The position numbers and the translations under genes were made by a program. Below, piece after piece: positions 1-7,093 of a stretch of DNA of 15,066 bases (its first letter is position 1; each line of letters starts with the position of its first letter). Source of the stretch: JBLRWS01 sp047921075 (GTDB taxonomy: Bacteria; Bacteroidota; Rhodothermia; Balneolales; Balneolaceae); the NCBI GenBank assembly GCA_047921075.1, contig JBLRWS010000055.1, forward strand, positions 1-15,066, given 5' to 3'. Below the pieces are notes generated by a model. The model made no database searches, was not told the DNA's origin, and saw only the letters and a program-made list of their open reading frames with translations.

Positions 1-5
1 CCCCC

Positions 6-1217
6 CTACGTCGTGTACTCCGCATTGATGCGAACGTACTCGTACGAGAAATCGCTGCCCCAGCCTACCGCTTCGGCACTGCCGGTGTTCAGGTCGATGA
101 GAATGATGATGGTGGAGGATTTCATCACGCTGTCAAGTTTTCGGCGGACCCCTTCAACCGGCTGCGCTTTTTCCAGAACGGAATGCATCGTTTTCAGGTC
201 GGTGCCGATCTGCAGATCGAGCTCATCGGGGTCAAAATCGACACCCGCACGTCCCGCCGCAGCGATGATGCGTCCCCAGTTGGGATCGGAGCCAAACACC
301 GCGGTTTTTACCAGATTGGAGTTGGATACCGTGCGCACCACCTGCCGGGCTTCCTCTTCGCTGTTCGCCCCTTTCACGCGGTACTCCACCAGCTTTGTCG
401 ACCCCTCACCGTCGCTTACAATCAGCTTGGCCAGATGAGTGCAAAGCTCCTCCAGATGAGATAAAAACAGTTCATACGCTTCATTTTTTTCGGCGATGGG
501 CGTGTTGCCGGCCTGGCCGTTGCACATAATCGCCACCATGTCGTTGGTAGAGGTATCTCCATCCACCGTAATCATGTTGAACGATTTGTCGACCGCTGTG
601 CGCAGCGCCTGATCGAGCAGGGCCGGCTCAATGGCTACATCACACACGATAAAACCGAGCATGGTACCCATGTTGGGATGAATCATCCCCGACCCTTTCG
701 CGATCCCGGCCATGCGAATCTCCGTCTCGCCCATCGTGTAGGAGGTATACCCCTCCTTGGCGAAGGTATCGGTGGTGAGGATGGCGTTGGCCGTCAGCGA
801 TCCCGCCATGTCGCGGTCCGACAGTTTCAGCACGCACTCTTTGATGCCGCCCAAAACCTTGTCGGTTGGAAACGGTTCGCCGATCAGCCCGGTCGAAGCT
901 ACCAGTACCTCCTCGGGGTCAATACCGAGCTCAGCCGCCGTAGTCTCTGCCATCGCCACGGCACCCTCGTACCCTTTTTTGCCGGTACAGGCGTTGGCAT
1001 TGCCGGAGTTAATCACAAACGCCTGCGCCTTGCCGTTCTGAATATGTTTACGGCTCACTTTGATCGGCTCGGCACAAACCACATTGCGTGTAAAGACGGC
1101 GGCGGCAGACGCGGGAACATCGGAATAGATCAGCGCAATATCCCGCCGTTTCGATTTGATGCCCATATGGGCACCCCAACAGGTAAAGCCGCGTACATGA
1201 GTGATGTTTTTTAGCAT
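6..1217 (-). CDS. argJ: Bifunctional ornithine acetyltransferase / N-acetylglutamate synthase ArgJ
   Basis: Transfers the acetyl group of N-acetylornithine to glutamate, giving ornithine and N-acetylglutamate, so the acetyl group is recycled in arginine synthesis (cytoplasmic). The 403-residue length is usual for ArgJ. Visible landmarks are the ATG start with MLKNITHVRGF, the STG oxyanion-type stretch at about 108-110, and the KGSGMIHPNMGTML block at 174-187. In this family the precursor cuts itself before the Thr of that block (here T185) to give alpha and beta chains, with Thr as nucleophile. The residue before it is Gly184, where Ala is the usual residue. It is the last arg gene before the left edge and lies 62 bp behind argC, so probably in one operon. 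Whether it is bifunctional or only an acetyltransferase cannot be told from sequence. Its TAG stop lies five bases from the window edge, so the gene is complete. Confidence 0.96.
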   Translation of the reverse strand: MLKNITHVRGFTCWGAHMGIKSKRRDIALIYSDVPASAAAVFTRNVVCAEPIKVSRKHIQNGKAQAFVINSGNANACTGKKGYEGAVAMAETTAAELGIDPEEVLVASTGLIGEPFPTDKVLGGIKECVLKLSDRDMAGSLTANAILTTDTFAKEGYTSYTMGETEIRMAGIAKGSGMIHPNMGTMLGFIVCDVAIEPALLDQALRTAVDKSFNMITVDGDTSTNDMVAIMCNGQAGNTPIAEKNEAYELFLSHLEELCTHLAKLIVSDGEGSTKLVEYRVKGANSEEEARQVVRTVSNSNLVKTAVFGSDPNWGRIIAAAGRAGVDFDPDELDLQIGTDLKTMHSVLEKAQPVEGVRRKLDSVMKSSTIIILIDLNTGSAEAVGWGSDFSYEYVRINAEYTT

Positions 1218-1279
1218 GGAATAAGAATCTGAGTAGTTATGAGCGAGTTGGGTGAATGGTATCGGTGGCGGAGACCCTC

Positions 1280-2317
1280 TTAGGGGTTGAGCGGAATCAG
1301 ATCCAGCCCGGTCGATTCGATGAGGCCGAACTGAATATTCATATTCTGAACGGCCTGGCCGGCCGCCCCTTTCATCAGGTTGTCGATGGTGGAGACGGTG
1401 ATAATGCGGTTGTTACGTTCGTCGTAGGTTACGTGAACGTCGCAGTAGTTGGAGCCGCGCACATGCTTCAGCATCGGTGGGACGTCGCTGACGCGCAGGA
1501 AATGCTCTTTCTCAAAAACGGAGTGGAACAGCTCATCCAGCATGGTTTGATTCATCTCCTTCTTGGGCGTGGAGTAGGTGGTGGTTAAAATACCGCGGTC
1601 GATCGGCAGCAGATGCGGGGTAAACAGTACGCGCACCTCCTTGCCGGTGTAGCCGCCGATACTCGTCTCAATTTCGGGGGTATGCCGATGGCCCGCAATA
1701 GCGTACGCCTTAAAATTGCCAAACAGCTCGGGAAAGTGTGTGCCCGGCTTGGCGGTGGCTCCGGCTCCCGTTACGCCCGATTTGGAATCGATCACGATCC
1801 CTTCCGGCTCAATCATATCGTATTTGATGAGCGGCGTGAGCGGCAGAATGGCCGACGTTGGGTAGCATCCGGGATTGGCCACCAGCCGTGCGTTGCGAAT
1901 GCGGTCGCGGTAGAGCTCGGGAAGCCCGTACACCGCATGTTCAAAAAACTCGCCGGCGATGTGCTCTTTACCGTACCACTGCGTGTAGATATCGGGTGAC
2001 GGAAGACGGAAATCGCCCGAGAGATCGATGGTGAGGTAGCGATCAAGGCCGTGCTCTTTCACAAAATCCATCGACACCCCGTGCGGCAGCGCCAGAAAGA
2101 CCACATCGGGATCGTAATCGCCAACCGCCGATGCCGGCTCGAGCTTCAGGCTGCTGATGTCCTTCAAATGGGGATGAATCGACGTAACCGATTGTCCCGC
2201 TTTGGATTGACTGGTTATACATTCAATGGAAACGTCGGGATGCCGCAGTAACAGGCGGAGAAGTTCCGATCCTGTATACCCTGTGGCTCCGACAATGGCG
2301 ACTTTTATTTTAGACAT
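1280..2317 (-). CDS. argC: N-acetyl-gamma-glutamyl-phosphate reductase ArgC
   Basis: Reduces N-acetylglutamyl-5-phosphate to N-acetylglutamate 5-semialdehyde with NADPH, the third step of arginine synthesis. The 345 residues match the usual size of type 1 ArgC. The Rossmann dinucleotide motif GATGYTG lies at 10-16, the catalytic cysteine is in NPGCYPTS (C151), and the second active-site block GHRHTPEI is at 209-216 with the conserved catalytic histidine. The start is ATG. No Shine-Dalgarno sequence is obvious, which is common in this bacterial group. It follows argD by 41 bp and precedes argJ by 62 bp on the same strand, as expected for an arg operon. Confidence 0.97.
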   Translation of the reverse strand: MSKIKVAIVGATGYTGSELLRLLLRHPDVSIECITSQSKAGQSVTSIHPHLKDISSLKLEPASAVGDYDPDVVFLALPHGVSMDFVKEHGLDRYLTIDLSGDFRLPSPDIYTQWYGKEHIAGEFFEHAVYGLPELYRDRIRNARLVANPGCYPTSAILPLTPLIKYDMIEPEGIVIDSKSGVTGAGATAKPGTHFPELFGNFKAYAIAGHRHTPEIETSIGGYTGKEVRVLFTPHLLPIDRGILTTTYSTPKKEMNQTMLDELFHSVFEKEHFLRVSDVPPMLKHVRGSNYCDVHVTYDERNNRIITVSTIDNLMKGAAGQAVQNMNIQFGLIESTGLDLIPLNP

Positions 2318-2358
2318 TGGATCAACGTATTCAGATTAAAAATCTATGCTTGGTGCGG

Positions 2359-3609
2359 TCAGCCCTGCTTCGCTTCCACCGCTTTGATCGACTCTACCAG
2401 AACATCTACCAGCCGGTCGATCTCTTCTTTGGTGATGATGAGCGGCGGCACGAGGCGGATCACCACGTTGGAGGCGCAATTCGAGAGCACCCCGCGATTC
2501 ATCATCTCAACCACCACGTCGGCGCCGGGGAAGTTGAGCTCCACGCCTACCATCAATCCGCGTCCGCGTACGTCGCGAATGGCGTTCCAGTTGGTAGAAA
2601 TATCGCGCAGGCGGGTCATCAGGTACTCGCCTTTCTTGCGGGCCATCTCGCAGAGGTCGTCGTCTTCGATCACGTTCAGCGTCTCCAGCGCAACGGCGCA
2701 CGCCAGCGGGTTGCCGCCGTACGTGGTTCCGTGGTTGCCGTAGTCGAACGCACTGGCAAACGGCTCGCGGGCCATCACCGCCCCGATCGGAAAGCCGGAT
2801 CCGAGCGCTTTGGCCGACGCCACAATATCGGGCACCACGCCGTAATGCTGATATCCGAACATGGTTCCGGTTCGGGCGATGCCGCACTGCACTTCGTCGG
2901 CAATCAGAGGCACATCGTACTCTGTGCAGAGCTCCCGAAGCCGTTTCACATACGCGTCGCTGACCGGCACGATGCCCCCTTCGCCCTGAATCGGCTCAAA
3001 AATCACGCCCGATACATCCTTATCCATGCGCTTTTCAAGTGCTTCAACATCGTTAAAGGGAATGCGTTCGAAACCCGTCGGCATGGGCGAAAATCCATCC
3101 TGATATTTATCCTTACCCATCGCAATGGTGCCGAGCGTACGTCCGTGAAAGGCGTTCTCCATCGACAAGACGGGGCCGTTTTTCCCTTTTTTGTTCGCAT
3201 AGCGGCGGGCCAGCTTGATGGCGCCCTCCACCGCTTCCGCACCGCTGTTGCAGAAAAAGGCGCGGTCGAGGCCCGACACCTTCACCAGCTTCTCGGCCAG
3301 ATCACTCTGCGGCTGGTTGTAGTAGAAATTGGAGATGTGCATCAGCTTACCGGCCTGCTTCTGCACGGTGCGCACAATGCGCGGATGGGAATGGCCCAGA
3401 CTGTTTACCGCAATGCCCGACAGGGCGTCGAGATATTCGTTGCGCTCGTCATCCCACACCATACACCCTTTTCCTTTTACCAGTGTAATGGGATAGCGTT
3501 TGTAGAGCTCCATGTGGTAGCGGTCGGCCTTCTTTTTGGCCGGCTGTTTCCCGATCAATGTTTTGGCTGCTTTGAGAACTTTACCTGTAATATTTTTTTT
3601 ACCTGACAT
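2359..3609 (-). CDS. argD: Acetylornithine aminotransferase ArgD (class III PLP aminotransferase)
   Basis: PLP-dependent transamination of N-acetylglutamate semialdehyde with glutamate to give N-acetylornithine. Conserved class III features in its 416 residues are NSGAEAVEGA at 121-130 (phosphate-binding SGA), the FHGRT block at about 154-158, EPIQGEGG at 205-212, D238 with Q241 in ADEVQCG (PLP ring contacts), and the Schiff-base lysine K267 in SAKALGSGFPIGA. The first 32 residues are a Lys-rich extension longer than in many ArgD proteins. The ATG at 3609 has an AGGA about nine bases upstream, which supports it; M33 (MELYKRYPIT) is the alternative start. The arg context makes ArgD the best call. 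Members of the family can also act on succinylornithine or in lysine synthesis, and sequence alone does not exclude that here. Confidence 0.94.
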   Translation of the reverse strand: MSGKKNITGKVLKAAKTLIGKQPAKKKADRYHMELYKRYPITLVKGKGCMVWDDERNEYLDALSGIAVNSLGHSHPRIVRTVQKQAGKLMHISNFYYNQPQSDLAEKLVKVSGLDRAFFCNSGAEAVEGAIKLARRYANKKGKNGPVLSMENAFHGRTLGTIAMGKDKYQDGFSPMPTGFERIPFNDVEALEKRMDKDVSGVIFEPIQGEGGIVPVSDAYVKRLRELCTEYDVPLIADEVQCGIARTGTMFGYQHYGVVPDIVASAKALGSGFPIGAVMAREPFASAFDYGNHGTTYGGNPLACAVALETLNVIEDDDLCEMARKKGEYLMTRLRDISTNWNAIRDVRGRGLMVGVELNFPGADVVVEMMNRGVLSNCASNVVIRLVPPLIITKEEIDRLVDVLVESIKAVEAKQG

Positions 3610-3646
3610 TTGGTTGATTCCTGATTTCTTTGGTTACAAAATAGCG

Positions 3647-4537
3647 TTACGGTGTTCGGGATGGCTGCTTCTCTCCGGAAAACGTGGTGCCGATCGATCC
3701 CGGTTCGGCTAAAATACGCAACAAATTTCCTTTTTCTGTACCGTCGATGATAGAGACCGATCGAACACCCGACTCCAATGCGTAGAGACACGCTTCCACT
3801 TTGGGGATCATCCCGCCTTGAATCACCGAGCCGAACAGCGCCCGCGCTTCGTCGGCGGTGAGCTGCTCCAGCCGGCTTTCGGGATCGTTGATATCGCGTA
3901 ACAGTCCGGTGATGTTGGTCATAGCCACCAGCGTATCGGCAGCCAGAGCGCCGGCAACGGCACCGGCAAACATATCGGCATTGATGTTGTAATCCTCTCC
4001 ATCCTCTCCGACCGAAATTGGTGAAAGAACCGGGCAGTAGCCGTTTGTGAGCAGCATCCGGATCAGCCCGGGGTTCACATCGGAGGCGTCACCCACAAAT
4101 CCGAGGTCGTGCTCCGTGCCCTCTTCATCGGAGCGGTGAATTCGTTTTTTGGCGGTGACCGTGCGGCCGTCTTTTCCGGAGATTCCCACCGCCTCAACCC
4201 CTGCGTGCAGCAGACGGGATACCAGTTGTTTGTTCACATTGCCGCTGAGCGCCATCTCCACATAGCGAATGGATTCGGCGCCGGTTACGCGGTGTCCGCC
4301 AACAAAATGAGACTCTATACCGGCCGTCTCGAGCAGAGCGGCAATTTCAATACCGCCGCCGTGCACAACCACCACGGAAGCGCCGGTTTTGTGCAGACGG
4401 GCAATTTGGCGGACGATCTCATCCAGGACCGGCCGGTTTTGAAGGGCGTTGCCGCCCACTTTTACGACCATGGTGCGGCCGGCGAGTGAGGAGAGAAGCG
4501 ATTCAGACGGGTCGGAATCCCGGTGCAGGGTGCTCAT
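3647..4537 (-). CDS. argB: Acetylglutamate kinase ArgB
   Basis: Phosphorylates N-acetylglutamate with ATP; in many organisms this is the arginine-regulated step. It has the amino acid kinase fold in 296 residues. The ATP-phosphate motif VVKVGGNAL is at 24-32 (K26), the substrate loop VHGGG at 58-62, the N-acetylglutamate contact HRVT at 82-85, NINAD at 184-188, and the GGMIPKV block at 241-247 with K246. The C-terminus is short and proline/serine-tailed. No clear N-terminal helix like that of arginine-inhibited hexameric enzymes is evident, but this is not decisive. It is the first gene of the arg cluster. The stretch upstream (4538 onward) should hold the operon promoter, though no convincing consensus was found. 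The intergenic distance to argD is 37 bp. Confidence 0.96.
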   Translation of the reverse strand: MSTLHRDSDPSESLLSSLAGRTMVVKVGGNALQNRPVLDEIVRQIARLHKTGASVVVVHGGGIEIAALLETAGIESHFVGGHRVTGAESIRYVEMALSGNVNKQLVSRLLHAGVEAVGISGKDGRTVTAKKRIHRSDEEGTEHDLGFVGDASDVNPGLIRMLLTNGYCPVLSPISVGEDGEDYNINADMFAGAVAGALAADTLVAMTNITGLLRDINDPESRLEQLTADEARALFGSVIQGGMIPKVEACLYALESGVRSVSIIDGTEKGNLLRILAEPGSIGTTFSGEKQPSRTP

Positions 4538-4881
4538 GCAATCGGTGATAGCATTAGGTTCGGTTTATTGTGACATCGGCCCCAAACTCGGGGTTTCAGC
4601 GATTCTGTTGCAGATTGAGCGGTTCAAAAAACAACATTTTCGGGTTGTAAGATACAAACATCTCCATCCACCTAACAATTTGAAGCACAAGCACGTTCGG
4701 CGAGGGTGACAGAAGAACCGCATGGTTATGCGGTGGATCGCCCCCCTGTAGATCGTAGCTTTACGGAGAGACATTCAAAAAGTAGAGCACACGAAGAATG
4801 GTCGTTGTGGATTGAACGCCGCCTCGGCCCTCCGGTTGACGCAGGAGTGAGTTATACAGATTATTCATCAAGTGAGGACAG
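4538..4881. other. Gene-free stretch upstream of argB; possible operon leader and/or + strand small RNA
   Basis: No convincing protein gene is present on either strand. On the minus strand this must contain the argB promoter, but no good TTTG/TAnnTTTG pair was found; a TTTG at 4655-4658 and a T-rich stretch ending in TTTG at 4625-4631 (minus) are only weak candidates. Two hairpins are visible. One is perfect (7-bp stem 4717-4723 with 4728-4734, loop GGTT). The other is short (CCCC 4580-4583 with GGGG 4590-4593). A further 7-bp stem with one G-U pair can form on + from GCTTTAC and GTAGAGC near 4757-4787. The + strand runs straight into a terminator at 4882-4917, so a + strand transcript is plausible. 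No RNase P, tmRNA or SRP RNA signature was recognised. Confidence 0.4.
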
Positions 4882-4917
4882 ACGGTGCATGGATTCGTTC
4901 ATGCACCGTTTTTTTTT
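4882..4917 (+). terminator. Strong rho-independent terminator reading on the + strand
   Basis: Perfect 10-bp stem, ACGGTGCATG (4882-4891) with CATGCACCGT (4900-4909), an 8-base loop, then a run of eight further T. It is strand-specific: read on the minus strand the hairpin has no T-run after it. No + strand protein gene precedes it, and both neighbouring genes are on the minus strand. It sits two bases from the stop codon of the threonine aldolase gene (4920). It should end a + strand transcript that starts within 4538-4880. Confidence 0.85.
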
Positions 4918-4919
4918 GA

Positions 4920-5942
4920 TCAGCCGTTTGGATAGGACGTTACAAGAGCGATGATCCGGTCCAGATCCTCATCATCAACCTGAAAGTGAAAGGTAGCCCG
5001 AATGGTTTTCGGGCCAAAGGGTATCATCCCGGCTCCCTGATCGGCAAATCGTGTGCACGCCTCTGCCGCGGTGCCTTCCATCACGTCAAACAGCACGATG
5101 TTTGTCTCCACATCCGGCAGGTGAATGGCAAAGGCGGGATGGGCATCCACCGCTTCCGCGAATTTCCGTGCCCGGCGGTGGTCATCGGCCAGCAGCGGCA
5201 GATGTCGGGTTACGGCGTAATCGGCGGCTGCGGCAAGCAATCCAATCTGACGCATGCCTCCGCCCCACATTTTTCGAAGGCGGCGCGCTTTTGTAATCCG
5301 CTCCTTCGATGCCAGCACCATGGAGCCGACGGGTGCGCCCAGCCCCTTGCTGAAACAGATGGAGATGGTATCGGCAACGGTGCCGAAAAACTGTGCGTCG
5401 ATACCGGTAGCGGCCATGGCATTCCAGATGCGCGCACCATCCAGATGGAGGAACAGTCCGTGCTCGTCGGTCAGGCGGCGCAGCGCCAGCAGCTCATCGC
5501 GGCTGTAGCAGGCACCGCCCCCCTTGTTGGTGGTGTTTTCGACGGCAATAACACGGGTATGGGGATCCCAATCGTTGGCTGTGCGAATGGCTGTTGCGGC
5601 GAGATCGGCCGAAAGCTTGCCCCGGGTGCCCTTCAAAGGGCGCAGCTGCACCGATGAGAGATGCGCCGCCGCACCCGACTCATAATTGAACACGTGGCCC
5701 AGCTCGTCGATGATCACCTCATCGCCCGGCTGCGTGAGCACTGCAATGCAGAGCTGATTGCCCATCGTACCACTCGGTACAAACAGGCCTGCCTCCATGC
5801 CAAAGAGGTCGGCCATTTTCTGCTCAAAGCGGTTCACGGTCGGATCTTCGCGAAACACATCATCGCCCACCTCCGCCGCACACATCGCCTCCAGCATACC
5901 CGCCGTGGGCCTTGTCACCGTATCGCTCCTTAAATCAATCAT
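4920..5942 (-). CDS. ltaE: Low-specificity L-threonine aldolase (PLP fold type I)
   Basis: Cleaves L-threonine or L-allo-threonine to glycine and acetaldehyde; cytoplasmic PLP enzyme of the beta-eliminating lyase / threonine aldolase family. Counted from the ATG at 5942 the protein has 340 residues, typical of the family. It begins with the hallmark MIDLRSDTVTRPT. Other landmarks are H83 in ELGHVFNYE (ring-stacking His), ENTTNKGGG at 135-143, HLDGARIWNA at 166-175 (D168 contacts the pyridine nitrogen) and the PLP lysine K199 in CFSKGLGAPVGS. A GTG at 5954 would add four residues, but it lies inside the tandem repeat 5951-6006, so the ATG is preferred. It follows the hydroxybutyryl-CoA dehydrogenase gene by 54 bp on the same strand. 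Stereopreference (L or L-allo) cannot be read from sequence. Confidence 0.94.
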   Translation of the reverse strand: MIDLRSDTVTRPTAGMLEAMCAAEVGDDVFREDPTVNRFEQKMADLFGMEAGLFVPSGTMGNQLCIAVLTQPGDEVIIDELGHVFNYESGAAAHLSSVQLRPLKGTRGKLSADLAATAIRTANDWDPHTRVIAVENTTNKGGGACYSRDELLALRRLTDEHGLFLHLDGARIWNAMAATGIDAQFFGTVADTISICFSKGLGAPVGSMVLASKERITKARRLRKMWGGGMRQIGLLAAAADYAVTRHLPLLADDHRRARKFAEAVDAHPAFAIHLPDVETNIVLFDVMEGTAAEACTRFADQGAGMIPFGPKTIRATFHFQVDDEDLDRIIALVTSYPNG

Positions 5943-5950
5943 AATAACCA

Positions 5951-6006
5951 CCACTCAATACTCTATACTCACTACTCACTACTCACCACTCAATACTCAA
6001 TACTCA
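5951..6006. repeat. Eight tandem 7-bp units (NNACTCA) between two genes
   Basis: Read on +, eight contiguous heptamers run from 5951: CCACTCA, ATACTCT, ATACTCA, CTACTCA, CTACTCA, CCACTCA, ATACTCA, ATACTCA. The last five bases of each are fixed except for one T; the first two vary. On the coding (minus) strand the unit is TGAGTNN. The array starts within the last codons of the dehydrogenase gene, supplies its TGA stop (5997-5999), fills the gap and reaches to 9 bp before the threonine aldolase ATG. Since 7 is not a multiple of 3, the TGA in successive units falls in all three frames. Confidence 0.9.
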
Positions 6007-6851
6007 AAAAACCCCTCACCCGTCTTATCCCCCAGCTTACCGGCATCTACCATTTTTACCAGCAGCGGACAGGGACGATATTTGGGATCTTTAAATCCGT
6101 CGTACAGCACATGCAAAATATCGAGGCAGACATCCAGCCCGATAAAGTCGGCCAGGCGCAGCGGACCCATCGGATGGGCCATACCCAGTTTCATCACCTC
6201 ATCCACATGCTCGGCGGTAGCCACCCCTTCGTGCACGCAGAAAATCGCTTCGTTGATCATCGGCATCAGCACGCGGTTGCTCACAAAACCGGGAAAGTCG
6301 TTGGCCGGTACCGGCACTTTGCCCAGGCTTTTGGAGATTTCGGTGATGGTATCGGTCACCTCCTGCGAGGTCTCCAACCCATTGATCACTTCCACCAGCT
6401 TCATCACCGGAACGGGATTGAAAAAATGCATCCCGATAAACCGCTCCGGCCGGCTTGTAACCGCCGCCAGTTTGGTGATGGAGATCGAGGAGGTATTGGA
6501 GGCAAAAATGGCGTGATCGGGCGCGGCCTCATCCACCGCCTGAAAGATTTTCTTTTTGAGCTCAAAAATTTCCGGTACGGCCTCAACCACCAGGTCGGCA
6601 CCTTTGGACGCATCCGCCGCATCCAGCGATACCGAAATGCGGCCGAGCGCAGCGGTTTTCTCCTCTTCGGTCAGTTTCTCTTTGGCCACCATCCGCTCCA
6701 GGTTTTTGGTGATGGTAGCCAGTGCGCGGTCGGCAAATTCCTGTTTGGTCTCGGCAAGCGTGACGTTATACCCACTCTGCGCAAACACATGCACAATGCC
6801 GTTGCCCATCGTTCCGCCGCCAATTACCGTTACGTTCTTCACTTCACTCAT
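5997..6851 (-). CDS. hbd: 3-hydroxybutyryl-CoA / 3-hydroxyacyl-CoA dehydrogenase
   Basis: NAD(P)-dependent interconversion of 3-hydroxyacyl-CoA and 3-ketoacyl-CoA, in fatty-acid/butyrate-type or phenylacetate-type metabolism. The 284 residues are typical of the stand-alone (not FadB-fused) enzyme. The N-terminal Rossmann domain has VIGGGTMG with the GxGxxG at 11-16. The central block SNTSSISI has S118 and N119, the catalytic pair is H142 (MHFFNPVPVMKLVEVI) with E154, and N192 lies in GFVSNRV. The C-terminal helical domain ends in GDKTGEGFFEY, the classic family ending. The ATG has a GGAG about ten bases upstream. The stop codon lies in the 7-bp tandem repeat. Substrate chain length and coenzyme preference are not certain; PaaH is an alternative name. 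No thiolase or crotonase is adjacent. Confidence 0.94.
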   Translation of the reverse strand: MSEVKNVTVIGGGTMGNGIVHVFAQSGYNVTLAETKQEFADRALATITKNLERMVAKEKLTEEEKTAALGRISVSLDAADASKGADLVVEAVPEIFELKKKIFQAVDEAAPDHAIFASNTSSISITKLAAVTSRPERFIGMHFFNPVPVMKLVEVINGLETSQEVTDTITEISKSLGKVPVPANDFPGFVSNRVLMPMINEAIFCVHEGVATAEHVDEVMKLGMAHPMGPLRLADFIGLDVCLDILHVLYDGFKDPKYRPCPLLVKMVDAGKLGDKTGEGFFEY

Positions 6852-7093
6852 GGTATGATTGCTCCACTTTTTTTAAATCGCGTTGAGGATGGCCCGGCGC
6901 TGCACCCGCATCGGCTCCTGCAGATTGGGAGGCGGCCGGCCATTGTCGTTTCATTCGGCTTTGAGAGTATGTATTTTAGAAGCTATTTTCAACCTAAAAG
7001 TACCTCTTTGGCCGTCATGAACAGACCGCAGAGCTCCATATCAAGCCCTACTGCCTCCGGCGGCCATATTGCCATCAAACAACGGAGCGTGTT
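6852..7093. promoter_or_regulatory. Divergent intergenic region between the dehydrogenase and acylase genes
   Basis: These 242 bp separate two divergently transcribed genes and so should hold both promoters. A weak + strand candidate is TTTG at 6960-6963, then 20 bp, then TATTTTCA at 6984-6991, a partial match to the TTTG/TAnnTTTG pattern. The central part (about 6960-7005) is clearly richer in A/T than its flanks. No operator palindrome or other gene was recognised. Confidence 0.35.

Noticed and set aside
2317..3606. A 429-codon open frame on + opposite argD
   Set aside because: It is fully antisense to a gene with all class III aminotransferase motifs. Its translation is rich in His/Arg/Val with no recognisable domain, as expected for a shadow of GC-rich coding sequence.
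4538..4881. An arginine riboswitch, ARG box, tmRNA, RNase P or SRP RNA in the arg upstream gap
   Set aside because: None of the sequence hallmarks of these RNAs or operators was recognised. The region is left as unassigned.
4706..4954. An 82-codon GTG-started + frame in the gap before argB
   Set aside because: It runs through the strong terminator at 4882-4917 and into the threonine aldolase gene, and its translation looks random.
5951..6006. Tandem heptamers as a CRISPR array
   Set aside because: Units are only 7 bp with no spacers, and no cas gene is nearby.
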